A stretch of DNA of 64,000 nt from Paraherbaspirillum soli (GTDB taxonomy: Bacteria > Pseudomonadota > Gammaproteobacteria > Burkholderiales > Burkholderiaceae_D). Both the position numbers and the translations under genes were made by a program. The stretch's first letter is position 1. Every line of letters starts with the position of its first letter. Below the pieces are notes generated by a model. The model did no database searches. It was not told the origin of the DNA and saw nothing but the letters and a program-made list of their open reading frames with translations. The stretch lies in NCBI RefSeq assembly GCF_042654985.1, contig NZ_JBHSMT010000031.1:116824-180823 (forward strand), given 5' to 3'. This document shows, piece by piece, positions 9,390-17,612 of this stretch.

Positions 9390-10375
9390 TGTCCGGCTCC
9401 AGATGGCGCGCTTGCGGCTGAAGGGCTACCGGCCAGACGCTCGCCGACGCGCATGATGGCGGAACGGGCGCGTGGATTTTCCGAGACTTCGGCGTCGGAT
9501 GGCTTGATCCTGGCCAGCAGCTTCAATTCGGGCTGCGGCAGATCGACGGCGCGAATCGGCAGGCGACGGTCAGGCTGCGGCAGCTTGGCCTTGGAGGCCA
9601 TGAACTGTTTGACGATCCGGTCTTCCAGCGAGTGAAAGCTGATCACAACCAACCTCCCTTGCAGTGCCATCTGCCGAAATGCCTTATCCAGCCCTATTTC
9701 GAGTTCTTCAAGCTCTTGATTGATGTAAATCCGTATAGCCTGAAAGGTGCGAGTTGCCGGGTCTTTGCCCTTCTCCCGGGTTTTGACGGCGTTTGCCACG
9801 ATCTGGGCAAGCTGTCGTGTGCTTGAAATTGGCTGGATTGCCCGGCCAGCAACAATCGCCTTTGCAATCTGAACAGCAAACCGTTCTTCCCCATATTCTC
9901 GTATTACCTTTCCGATTAACTTTTCATCTGCGCTTGCCAGCCACGCGGCGGCGGACATGCCGCGGGTAGTATCCATCCGCATATCGAGCGGGCCATCGGC
10001 GCGGAAGCTGAAACCCCGGCTGGCATCGTCCACCTGCGGCGATGAAATGCCTAGATCCAGCAGCACCCCATCCACCTGCGCAATATTCCGTTGTTGCAGA
10101 GCCTGCGCCATCGTTGCAAAACTGTCGTGCACGATCTCGAACCGCGGATCGACGATGGTGCCGGCGGTGGCAATCGCTTGCGGATCCTTGTCAAACGCCA
10201 GCAATCGCCCGCGTTGGCCCAGCTTTTCTAAAATTCTCCGGCTATGTCCGCCGCGTCCGAAGGTGCCGTCGACATAAATGCCGTCAGCGCGCGCGCCGGC
10301 AATTGCCAACGCATCGACAGCTTCGTCCAGCAACACCGTGCGGTGCTGGAATTCGGGCACCACTTGCTCACTCAT
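9386..10375 (-). CDS. rsmH: RsmH (MraW), 16S rRNA m4C1402 methyltransferase
   Basis: RsmH N4-methylates C1402 of 16S rRNA in the ribosomal decoding site using S-adenosylmethionine. The 329-residue protein carries the family opening EFQHRTVLLDEAVDAL, the SAM-binding GTFGRGGHS motif (about 38-46), GVLLDLGISSPQ (about 103-114) and the C-terminal SFHSLEDRIVK segment. It lies 10 bases downstream of mraZ and overlaps ftsL by 4, the standard dcw arrangement. No strong Shine-Dalgarno is seen before its ATG. Confidence 0.97.
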   Translation of the reverse strand: MSEQVVPEFQHRTVLLDEAVDALAIAGARADGIYVDGTFGRGGHSRRILEKLGQRGRLLAFDKDPQAIATAGTIVDPRFEIVHDSFATMAQALQQRNIAQVDGVLLDLGISSPQVDDASRGFSFRADGPLDMRMDTTRGMSAAAWLASADEKLIGKVIREYGEERFAVQIAKAIVAGRAIQPISSTRQLAQIVANAVKTREKGKDPATRTFQAIRIYINQELEELEIGLDKAFRQMALQGRLVVISFHSLEDRIVKQFMASKAKLPQPDRRLPIRAVDLPQPELKLLARIKPSDAEVSENPRARSAIMRVGERLAGSPSAASAPSGAGQ

Positions 10376-10385
10376 CGCGGGACCA

Positions 10386-10814
10386 TTAAAACGAAAAATT
10401 ACTTAACACTTCGGGCATGCCGGCCGCAACTGCTTGCGACTCGCTCTCGGCCAGCTTGGCCGCATCCCAAATCTCGAAATGGCTTCCCATCCCCAGCAGC
10501 ATCACGTCACGCGTCAAGCCGACCGCCGACCGCAATTCTGGGGCGACCAGGATCCGCCCGGCGGAATCGAGCTCAACATCGGATGCGTTACCAAGGAAAA
10601 TGCGTTGCCAGGCGCGTGCCGACATCGGCCAGCTGGCAATTTGCTCACGGTGAGTTTCCCAGGTGGGGCGCGGGAATAGCAACAGGCAACCGTGCGGGTG
10701 CTTGGTCAGCGTCAGCCGGCCTTCGCACTGGACCGTCAGCGCGTCACGATGCTTGGATGGCACCGCCATCCGTCCTTTCGCATCGAGATTTAATGCTGAC
10801 GCCCCCTGGAACAC
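10386..10814 (-). CDS. mraZ: MraZ, SpoVT/AbrB-fold transcription repressor of the dcw cluster
   Basis: MraZ is a ring-forming DNA-binding protein that represses its own dcw promoter. I place the start at the GTG at 10814, not the GTG at 10823: an AGGAG sits 8 bases upstream of the inner GTG but abuts the outer one, and the inner start gives the family-typical beginning (formyl-Met)FQGASALNLDAKGR. The 142-residue protein has the two tandem AbrB-like motifs, each with a DAKGR- or DSAGR-like turn (about residues 11-15 and 83-87). Four candidate MraZ boxes lie just upstream. Confidence 0.93.
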   Translation of the reverse strand: MFQGASALNLDAKGRMAVPSKHRDALTVQCEGRLTLTKHPHGCLLLFPRPTWETHREQIASWPMSARAWQRIFLGNASDVELDSAGRILVAPELRSAVGLTRDVMLLGMGSHFEIWDAAKLAESESQAVAAGMPEVLSNFSF

Positions 10815-10878
10815 CGCAAACACTCCTGTTTTATTAGCTGGTTTTGGGAATCATGTTCTTTTGGGTAAGTAAAATTGC

Positions 10879-10913
10879 CCCACAAAAATACACTTTTCCA
10901 CACTTCCACCCAC
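10879..10913 (-). promoter_or_regulatory. MraZ box array, four repeats at 10-bp period
   Basis: Reading the minus strand, pentamers GTGGG (10913-10909), GTGTG (10903-10899), GTGTA (10893-10889) and GTGGG (10883-10879) are spaced exactly 10 bp apart. In E. coli MraZ binds GTGGG-type direct repeats separated by 5 bases upstream of mraZ. The first box overlaps the end of the predicted -10 element, so binding would directly block polymerase. The outer two boxes match the consensus and the inner two are degenerate. Confidence 0.8.
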
Positions 10914-10940
10914 TTTAGAGGATGCACTATTCCAGGTCAA
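10912..10940 (-). promoter_or_regulatory. Predicted sigma70 promoter of the dcw cluster
   Basis: On the minus strand TTGACC (10940-10935) and TAAAGT (10917-10912) are separated by 17 bases. The -35 matches five of six consensus positions and the -10 four of six. It lies about 100 bases upstream of the mraZ start and is overlapped by the MraZ boxes. It is a pattern-based prediction without transcript data. Confidence 0.65.
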
Positions 10941-11249
10941 GCCATTTAGCAGGCGGCAATTGTCAAATATTTGAGTAAAGTCAATGACTTAGCGTCATTT
11001 AGCGAAGAGATTTTGAATTTCTGCAAATCCAAATTCCCCCAATGAATTAAGGACTTATCTGAAGATGTATAAGTTAAGCCTTAGATAAACACATGTGTTT
11101 ATGCAGAGCAAACCTGTCACAAGAACTTACAATTGCCATGTTTTTCAGCAACCTGAAATGACACAACAAGCAGGTACGTAGCGCGGGGCGGGGCGACGCG
11201 GAGGAAGGGATCGCCTCAAGGCGTGAGGCAACGGCAAAATGCGTAAGCG
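10941..11249. other. Intergenic stretch between dcw promoter and ruvC
   Basis: No coding frame here looks real. The part nearest the dcw promoter is AT-rich and could supply upstream promoter elements. A 6-bp stem (GCCTCA at 11213-11218, TGAGGC at 11224-11229) lies 20-40 bases past the ruvC stop and has no T-run, so it is at best a weak terminator. I see nothing else. Confidence 0.5.
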
Positions 11250-11792
11250 CTAGCCAACCAAACGACCGCCGCGCACACGCAAACCCTTTTTGGCCAAACT
11301 CGGGGCCAGTGCGCCCAAGGTCGCCAGCGCATCGCCACTGTGGGCATGACAGATGGCCACAGCCAATGCATCGGCGGCATCGGTACCGGGCAATCCGGGT
11401 AAAGCGAGCAGGCGTTGCACCATATCCTGCACCTGCTGTTTCTGCGCCTTGCCGTGACCGGCCACCGCCTGCTTGATCTGCAAAGCGGTATATTCAGCCA
11501 CCATCAAGTCAGCGCTCACCAACGCACATATGGCGGCGCCGCGGGCCTGCCCGAGCAATAGCGTTGATTGGGGGTTGACGTTGACGAAGACTTTTTCGAT
11601 CGCGGAACAATCGGGCGCATAGCTGCGAATGACTTCGGAGACACTGGCCAGAATAACTTTCAGGCGCTGCGGCAAGTCGGTATCCGGTGTTTTGATGGTG
11701 CCCGACGCAATGTAGCTGAGCTTGCTGCCCTGCTTGTCGATGACGCCAAAACCCGTAGTCCGCAGACCCGGGTCGATACCGAGGATTTTCAT
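11250..11792 (-). CDS. ruvC: RuvC, Holliday junction resolvase
   Basis: RuvC is the dimeric endonuclease that cuts Holliday junctions made during recombinational repair, with the RuvAB motor. The 180-residue protein has the acidic metal-binding residues expected of the family: D7 in GIDPGL, E66 in AIEKV, and D138/D141 in GTDAADALAVAICH. ruvA and ruvB are not downstream here; the next gene is mraZ. The ATG lies only about 8 bases after the T-tract of the purH terminator and has no clear Shine-Dalgarno, so its own expression signal is not visible. Confidence 0.96.
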   Translation of the reverse strand: MKILGIDPGLRTTGFGVIDKQGSKLSYIASGTIKTPDTDLPQRLKVILASVSEVIRSYAPDCSAIEKVFVNVNPQSTLLLGQARGAAICALVSADLMVAEYTALQIKQAVAGHGKAQKQQVQDMVQRLLALPGLPGTDAADALAVAICHAHSGDALATLGALAPSLAKKGLRVRGGRLVG

Positions 11793-11800
11793 ATTGGGGC

Positions 11801-11850
11801 AAAAAAAACAAAACGCTTCGCCGTTGCCGCAGCGAGCAAGGGCGAAGCGC
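11801..11850 (-). terminator. Intrinsic terminator after purH
   Basis: On the minus strand CGCTTCGCC pairs with GGCGAAGCG (9 bp, arms at 11841-11849 and 11814-11822), followed by a T-rich run at 11813-11801. It stands between purH (stop at 11890) and ruvC (start at 11792). Confidence 0.85.
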
Positions 11851-11889
11851 TATTAACTACCATTCGGTTATCAAATTGCCTATTTGCGA

Positions 11890-13455
11890 TTAATGGCGGA
11901 AATGACGCGTGCCAGTCAGCAGCATGACCACACCACGCTCGTCGGCGGCATCAATGATTTCTTGATCGCGCATCGAACCGCCCGGTTGAATCACACAAGT
12001 CGCGCCGGCATCCACCACCACATCCAGGCCATCGCGGAACGGGAAGAAAGCATCCGAAGCGACCGCCGAGCCGGCCAGCGACAAGCCAGCGTTTTGCGCC
12101 TTGATCGAGGCGATGCGGGCGGAATCGACGCGGCTCATCTGACCGGCGCCGACGCCCAGAGTCATGCCGTTGCCGCAAAACACAATGGCGTTCGACTTGA
12201 CGAACTTGGCAACCCGCCAGGCAAACATCAAATCCTGCAATTGTTGCTGGGTCGGCCGTTTTTTGCTGACCACTTTAAGTTCTGCCAGGGCGACATTCTT
12301 GGCATCCGGCGATTGCACCAGCAGACCGCCGCCGACACGCTTGAAGTCATACGCGTTGATCTCGCTGCCCAATGGGATTTCCAACAAGCGGACGTTCTGC
12401 TTGCCGGCAAAGATCTGTTTGGCCTGCTCGGTGAAGGATGGTGCGATCAGCACTTCAACGAATTGCTTGGCAATCGCTTCCGCGGCAACGCCATCGAGCT
12501 CATGGTTGAAGGCGATAATGCCGCCAAAAGCTGAAGTCGGATCGGTCTGGAACGCCTTGCTGTATGCCTCCAGCGGACTGCCGCCAGTGGCGACGCCGCA
12601 TGGATTGGCATGCTTGATGATGACGCAGGCGGTTTCGTTAAACGTTTTCACGCATTCCCACGCGGCATCGGCATCGGCGATATTGTTGTATGACAGTTCT
12701 TTGCCCTGCAACTGGGTGTAATTGGCCAAAGCGCCGTCAATCCGCTTGGTGTCGCGATAGAACGCGGCGGATTGATGCGGGTTTTCGCCGTAGCGCATTT
12801 CCTGCACTTTTTCGAAGTGCATATTCAGTGTTGCCGGATAGGCGCTGCGGGTCGCGTGCTGCTTGTCTTCGCCCAGCGAAGTGAAATAGTTGGTGATCGC
12901 ACCATCGTATTGCGCGGTATGGGCGAACACTTTCTTGGCCAGCGCGAATTTGGTGCCGTAACCGACCTCGCCTTGATTCGCAGTCAACTCTTCCAGTACG
13001 CCGGCGTAATCGGTCGGATCGCAAATCACGATCACATCTTTGTGGTTCTTGGCCGACGAGCGCAACATCGCAGGGCCGCCGATGTCGATATTTTCAATCG
13101 CGTCCTCAAGCGAGCATTGCTCTTTGGCGATCGTCTGCTGAAACGGATACAGATTGACCACCACCATGTCGATGGTCGGAATCTGATGCTGCGCCAACGC
13201 CGCAACGTGCTCGGGAAAATCGCGCCGCGCCAGGATCCCGCCATGCACTTTCGGATGCAGCGTTTTAACCCGGCCGTCGAGCATTTCCGGGAACCCGGTG
13301 TAATCCGCCACCTCGGTCACCTGGACGCCATTGTCGGCCAGCAGCTTGGCGGTGCCGCCCGTCGAGAGAATATTCACCCCCAGCGCCGACAATGCACGTG
13401 CGAAATCGAGTATCCCGGTCTTATCGGATACGGAAATAAGGGCTTGTTTAATCAT
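11890..13455 (-). CDS. purH: PurH, AICAR formyltransferase / IMP cyclohydrolase
   Basis: PurH carries out the last two steps of purine synthesis: formylation of AICAR with 10-formyl-THF, then closure to IMP. The 521-residue protein has the N-terminal MGS-like cyclohydrolase domain (SVSDKTGI near residues 8-15, LSTGGTAKLL near 30-39, LDGRVKTLHP) and the C-terminal formyltransferase domain with the catalytic KHANPCG segment. It fits the dusB-fis-purH-ruvC order of Burkholderiales. A terminator follows it. Confidence 0.97.
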   Translation of the reverse strand: MIKQALISVSDKTGILDFARALSALGVNILSTGGTAKLLADNGVQVTEVADYTGFPEMLDGRVKTLHPKVHGGILARRDFPEHVAALAQHQIPTIDMVVVNLYPFQQTIAKEQCSLEDAIENIDIGGPAMLRSSAKNHKDVIVICDPTDYAGVLEELTANQGEVGYGTKFALAKKVFAHTAQYDGAITNYFTSLGEDKQHATRSAYPATLNMHFEKVQEMRYGENPHQSAAFYRDTKRIDGALANYTQLQGKELSYNNIADADAAWECVKTFNETACVIIKHANPCGVATGGSPLEAYSKAFQTDPTSAFGGIIAFNHELDGVAAEAIAKQFVEVLIAPSFTEQAKQIFAGKQNVRLLEIPLGSEINAYDFKRVGGGLLVQSPDAKNVALAELKVVSKKRPTQQQLQDLMFAWRVAKFVKSNAIVFCGNGMTLGVGAGQMSRVDSARIASIKAQNAGLSLAGSAVASDAFFPFRDGLDVVVDAGATCVIQPGGSMRDQEIIDAADERGVVMLLTGTRHFRH

Positions 13456-13651
13456 AATGAGAACTCAGGAAGTGATGAAGAAGACGGAACGGCCAACGGT
13501 AAACAAGAACTTAAAGCCGAGGGCCATGGCTTAAGCGCCGTGACCCGGCCCCATGGCACCTCGTTGAACACAGCTTATTACTTGTTGTGGCTTATGCTTG
13601 TTGAGTATTTACACTGAATTGTTTGCTTGGCGCTCATGACAATGCCAAAAA
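13456..13651 (-). other. Spacer between fis and purH with a possible leader hairpin
   Basis: This 196-base gap holds no convincing gene. On the minus strand CTTAAGCC can pair with GGCTTTAAG (arms at 13536-13529 and 13519-13511, one bulged T), about 55-80 bases upstream of the purH start. The following T-rich stretch is interrupted, so it could be a weak attenuator or simply a spacer fold. Confidence 0.3.
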
Positions 13652-13885
13652 TTACAACAGCCCGTGCTGCTGCAACTTCTTGCGCAAGGTGTTGCGATTG
13701 ATGCCCAGCATCTCGGCTGCATGCGACTGGTTACCTTCGGCGCGCGCAATCACCGCTTCCAATACCGGCTTCTCCACGGTGGAAATCACCATATCGTAGA
13801 TATTTGACGGCGGCTGCTCGCCTAAATCCTTGAAATATTTTTCAAGGCTTTGTTTAACGACTTCCTGAATACTTTCTTTGCTCAT
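13652..13885 (-). CDS. fis: Fis-family DNA-binding protein
   Basis: Fis is a small nucleoid protein that bends DNA and adjusts transcription of growth-related genes. The 77-residue product ends in the classic Fis/NtrC-type helix-turn-helix (about residues 52-72, with the AAEMLGINRNTLRKKL core), and its length equals that of betaproteobacterial Fis proteins, which are shorter than the 98-residue E. coli form. It lies 28 bases downstream of dusB, the conserved dusB-fis pair, and is probably cotranscribed with it. Confidence 0.95.
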   Translation of the reverse strand: MSKESIQEVVKQSLEKYFKDLGEQPPSNIYDMVISTVEKPVLEAVIARAEGNQSHAAEMLGINRNTLRKKLQQHGLL

Positions 13886-13913
13886 TCTTCTTTGCTATTC
13901 TTGTTGATCTGGT

Positions 13914-14930
13914 TCACGCCGCCAGCATCTGCTCGGCCACCCGGTATTGTAACCGCTCCCCATACGCAAACTGCGATTCAAAGAAGCTATTTACTGCCGC
14001 CAACTGTTGTCCGCAGTCTTCCAGCAGGTTCATCCGTTGTCGGAATGCCTCGCCCCCGGGCAGATCTCGGACGTACCAGCCAATATGCTTGCGGGCGGTA
14101 CGCACGCCCAGGTAGTCGCCGTAAAAACCATAATGTGCACGCAAGTGTTCATCCATCAGGTGTTGTACTTCCGCCACGCGCGGCGCGGGTAAATACTCGC
14201 CGGTACGCAAAAAATGTTCGATCTCGCGGAATATCCACGGCCGCCCCTGCGCTGCCCGCCCGACCATGATGGCGTCGGCTTTGGTGATTTCCAGCACCTG
14301 GCGGGCTTTTTCCGGCGTCGTGATATCGCCGTTCGCCACCACCGGGATAGCCACCGCTGCCTTCACCGCGGCAATCGTCTGGTATTCGGCGTCGCCGCTA
14401 TAACCATCGGCGCGAGTCCGGCCATGCAAGGTCAGCATGGCGATGCCGCTGGCCTCCGCCAGTCGCGCGATATTCAATGCGTTCTTGTTGAGCCGATCCC
14501 AGCCGGTCCGGAACTTGAGCGTCACCGGCACATCGACCGCGGCCACTACTGCGTCCAGAATCCGCGCCACCAGTTGTTCGTCCTGCAACAAGGCCGAGCC
14601 GCACCAGCTGTTGCACACTTTCTTGACCGGGCAACCCATGTTGATGTCGATGATTTGCGCGCCGTGATCGACATTGTATTTTGCACATTCAGCCAGCATC
14701 AGCGGGTCGGCGCCGGCGATCTGTACCGCGCGCGGCTCCATTTCGCCATCGTGATTGATGCGGCGCGAAGTTTTCTCGGTCTGCCATAGGCGCGGATTGG
14801 ACGCGGCCATTTCCGACACGGCGTAACCAGCGCCCAGCTCCTTGCAAAGTTGCCGGAATGGCCGGTCGGTGACACCCGCCATCGGCGCCACAAAAACGTT
14901 GTTGCGAAGGGAATAAGGGCCAATATTCAC
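13914..14930 (-). CDS. dusB: DusB, tRNA-dihydrouridine synthase B
   Basis: DusB reduces a specific D-loop uridine in tRNA to dihydrouridine with FMN and NADPH. The 338-residue protein has the TIM-barrel signature VAPMAGVTDRPFR near the N-terminus, the catalytic-cysteine stretch DINMGCPVKK (about residues 95-104), and the FMN-binding GNGDI-like VANGDITTPE segment. Two extra cysteines (VCNSWCGSALL) follow the active site. It is the first gene of the dusB-fis pair. Confidence 0.96.
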   Translation of the reverse strand: MNIGPYSLRNNVFVAPMAGVTDRPFRQLCKELGAGYAVSEMAASNPRLWQTEKTSRRINHDGEMEPRAVQIAGADPLMLAECAKYNVDHGAQIIDINMGCPVKKVCNSWCGSALLQDEQLVARILDAVVAAVDVPVTLKFRTGWDRLNKNALNIARLAEASGIAMLTLHGRTRADGYSGDAEYQTIAAVKAAVAIPVVANGDITTPEKARQVLEITKADAIMVGRAAQGRPWIFREIEHFLRTGEYLPAPRVAEVQHLMDEHLRAHYGFYGDYLGVRTARKHIGWYVRDLPGGEAFRQRMNLLEDCGQQLAAVNSFFESQFAYGERLQYRVAEQMLAA

Positions 14931-15031
14931 GGCAATGTAGATAACTCGGGTGAGCTTGCAAGAGGAAAGCCGTCATTTTATCGCGATTGCCGGGCAGCTC
15001 GTTGATTCTGAGCGCGGGCGCATCAGCCGGA

Positions 15032-16138
15032 TCAGGACTCGTCCACGGCTAAGGAGGCGGAACTTTGCGTGCGTTGGACCGCATATTGAATCAACTCGTC
15101 CAGCCCGCGGCCGTCGGCGCCATAGGTGGCGGCGCCAACCGACAATGCCAGCCGGATCGACCAGTTTTCTATATTGACCGGATGACGCATGAAATGCGCC
15201 AGAAATCTGTCGGCAATATTTTTTACCTGAGCCGCATCGGTCGCCGGCAATACGTACAGGAATTCCGTACCGCACAAGCGCCCGCCCCTATCCGAGGTAC
15301 GCAACTGGGTGCCGGTGTCCTTGGCAAAGGCCGCCAGGATATTGTCGGCGACCGCCCAACCGTAGAGCTCGTTGATCTTGTTAAAGTCGTCCAGGCGACA
15401 ATACAAAATCGACAACGACGATGCGTCCGTTGCGGTCACCGCCACGGCCTCTTCGTATACGTGCACGATGCGGCGCCGGGTCAGCAAGCCGGTCAAAGTA
15501 TCCAATTGCGCGTGGCGGCTTAGCAGATCCGATAAATTGGATTGCTTCCAGATCACCTCGCACACATGCCCGAAGGCCTGGAACGGCGGGAAGCCAGTGT
15601 CGAAAAAATAATCCGGGCGATCGGCATAAAACACCATCATGCCGTGCATGTCGGCCTTTTCCGAGCGCAACGGTATCGCCAGCGCCACCTTGGCCGAGCA
15701 GGCGTCCGGGTTCGACTGCCACGGTGAAAACAAGGCATGAAAATCACTCTCCTGCCCGGCATCCCAATCAGCCACCTGACCATAAGGAGCGACGTAATCG
15801 AAGCACTCCTTCTTCAGTCGCCAGCTGGCAGACTCGCTCGCCGCCGGCCCCACAACGGCAGTTGGCTTGATCATCGGTGCCGAATCATCCTGGCAAAACC
15901 CAACCCATATCAGTCGTATATGCGGGCTTGCAGGCAAGATCATCTGACACAGACGCGTGATGCTTTCGCGACCGCAGTCGGCTTGCGGCAACATCTGCAG
16001 CAAGCGATGCAACACCCCGACCAGCGCCAGGCGCTCGGCGTCCGGGGTTGGCGATGCGACGGATTCTATGGATGGCCCGGCCAATTGCCCGGAATCGGCA
16101 GTGCGCTGGGCGCGGGATGGGAAGAGATTGAGTTTCAT
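15032..16138 (-). CDS. GAF-GGDEF protein with degenerate active site and intact I-site
   Basis: The 368-residue cytoplasmic protein has an N-terminal GAF-like sensor region (about 35-200) and a C-terminal GGDEF fold (about 210-360, with the DTLTGLLTRRR opening). The GGDEF signature that binds GTP and metal is replaced by CGTEF at 289-293, so diguanylate cyclase activity is unlikely. The inhibitory I-site RxxD is present as RTSD at 280-283, exactly five residues before CGTEF, the spacing used for c-di-GMP binding. I infer a c-di-GMP receptor rather than an enzyme. No membrane segment is seen. Its neighbours (dusB, a phosphatase) give no clue to its output. Confidence 0.85.
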   Translation of the reverse strand: MKLNLFPSRAQRTADSGQLAGPSIESVASPTPDAERLALVGVLHRLLQMLPQADCGRESITRLCQMILPASPHIRLIWVGFCQDDSAPMIKPTAVVGPAASESASWRLKKECFDYVAPYGQVADWDAGQESDFHALFSPWQSNPDACSAKVALAIPLRSEKADMHGMMVFYADRPDYFFDTGFPPFQAFGHVCEVIWKQSNLSDLLSRHAQLDTLTGLLTRRRIVHVYEEAVAVTATDASSLSILYCRLDDFNKINELYGWAVADNILAAFAKDTGTQLRTSDRGGRLCGTEFLYVLPATDAAQVKNIADRFLAHFMRHPVNIENWSIRLALSVGAATYGADGRGLDELIQYAVQRTQSSASLAVDES

Positions 16139-16212
16139 GTTGGCGCTTATGCCCCATTGTTTTAATTCTTTTGGGAAAGGTTAGCACAAGCGCCGCACTT
16201 TTAAATGGTTGC

Positions 16213-16872
16213 CTATCGATCGATTTCGTCCAATGCAATGGCATCCAGATGCGTCACGTCGCCCCAACCGTCAATCCGCAACTGCATTGGCTGCTCAATA
16301 TTCCAGCTAAGGCGATTGATGCCGGCGTTGAAAACTTCAAAACTGCGTGGCGTGCCATAGTCCATGCCGTTGGCAAATCGATAAATGCTATCGAGTACGC
16401 CGCCGTGGGTGACGATTGCAACACGACGGTAATCGCCGCTGCCCAGCAAGCGCATCAAGGTGCCGACAGAACGCTGCGAGAACTCGCGTCCGGTTTCGGC
16501 AACATACACACCAGCCGGATAGCGCGCGTCGATGTCGCGGCGACGCATCGCAGCATAGGCCGCCGGGAAGCGCTCGGCGGCCTCCTCATAACGCAAGCCT
16601 TCCAGCGCCCCGAAACAGCGTTCGCGCAATCCGGCGTCAATCTGCAACGCCAGACCGCGCGACGACGCCAGCGCCGCTGCGGTTTGGCGCGCACGCTGCA
16701 AGTCGCTGCAAAAAACGGCATCTAGCGGCACGCCCTCCAGACTTTGCTTGAGGGCCTGCGCCTGCAGCAATCCCTTGGCATTCAGCCCAATATCCAAATG
16801 GCCTTGCAGGCGGCGTTCAAGGTTCCAGTCAGTTTCGCCGTGACGGATCAAAAGAATTTCTGTGGTCGACAT
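16213..16872 (-). CDS. Histidine phosphatase superfamily protein (phosphoglycerate mutase-like)
   Basis: The 219-residue protein begins with the branch-1 histidine phosphatase motif LIRHGETDWN (about residues 7-16), whose histidine is phosphorylated during catalysis. It has the second conserved histidine in IVTHGG (about 155) and the acid residue region CFGALEGL. The family includes cofactor-dependent phosphoglycerate mutases, GpmB-like phosphatases, CobC and others; the substrate cannot be told from sequence. It lies 26 bases downstream of the PEBP-like gene and may be cotranscribed. Confidence 0.88.
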   Translation of the reverse strand: MSTTEILLIRHGETDWNLERRLQGHLDIGLNAKGLLQAQALKQSLEGVPLDAVFCSDLQRARQTAAALASSRGLALQIDAGLRERCFGALEGLRYEEAAERFPAAYAAMRRRDIDARYPAGVYVAETGREFSQRSVGTLMRLLGSGDYRRVAIVTHGGVLDSIYRFANGMDYGTPRSFEVFNAGINRLSWNIEQPMQLRIDGWGDVTHLDAIALDEIDR

Positions 16873-16897
16873 GAAGATATTTTTATTGGTACCGGAC

Positions 16898-17542
16898 TCA
16901 ATAAGTGATTAGTTGCGGGTTCAAAGTGTAAATGCCGACGATAGCCGCTTCAGCCAGGATATGTCCGCGCATTGCCGCCAATACCTGCGGACCGTTGAAT
17001 TTGCCTTCAACCGGCAGCCGCCCGATGTCCAGCGCATACAGCGTAAAAACATAGCGATGCACGACTTCGTCATTCCATGGCGGACACGGGCCGTCATAGC
17101 CGAAATAATCTCCGCTCATCGCCGCATCGTCGGCAAACCACCCGGTGTAATCGTTCAGGCCGTGACGGGCGCCTGGAAAGGAAGTGTTTTCAATCTCCGG
17201 GCCGGACTTGCCGCGCGATACGACCCGGTCGCTGACCGTCCCGGCTTCAATCGTGGCGGCATGCGGCGGCAGATCAATCAATAACCAATGGAAAAAATCG
17301 ACGCGCGGCAAATCGGCCGGCACTGTTTTTCCTTCCTGGTTGACATCGTCGCCGCGCGACGGCACGTCGGGATCGTGGCAAATCAAGACCAGCGATTGGG
17401 TACCGGCCGGCGGGTCGCCCCATCCCACATGCGGATTGTGGTTTTCGGACAGTGTCACATGCGTCTCGGGATTAAACACCGCGAACGCATACTCGCCGGG
17501 AATGTAGCCGCCATCATTGAAAGAATGACTCCAGAGTTGCAT
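16898..17542 (-). CDS. YbhB/YbcL-type PEBP (Raf kinase inhibitor-like) protein
   Basis: This 214-residue protein belongs to the phosphatidylethanolamine-binding protein family. It shows the ligand-pocket motifs LVLICHDPDVPS (about 51-62), FFHWLLIDLP (about 83-92), NDYTGWF, and the YDGPCPPWND-HRYVFTLYALD segment. No signal peptide is visible, so it is likely cytoplasmic. Bacterial members have no settled function; YbhB and YbcL of E. coli are the best-known relatives. It is somewhat longer than the usual 160-180 residues. It lies 70 bases downstream of dtd. Confidence 0.88.
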   Translation of the reverse strand: MQLWSHSFNDGGYIPGEYAFAVFNPETHVTLSENHNPHVGWGDPPAGTQSLVLICHDPDVPSRGDDVNQEGKTVPADLPRVDFFHWLLIDLPPHAATIEAGTVSDRVVSRGKSGPEIENTSFPGARHGLNDYTGWFADDAAMSGDYFGYDGPCPPWNDEVVHRYVFTLYALDIGRLPVEGKFNGPQVLAAMRGHILAEAAIVGIYTLNPQLITY

Positions 17543-17612
17543 CTCAGTCTCCTGTCGATAGGGTTGGATGTGCCAGATTACGCCTAAGTCTTTTTAGAGC
17601 CTATTCAAAATC

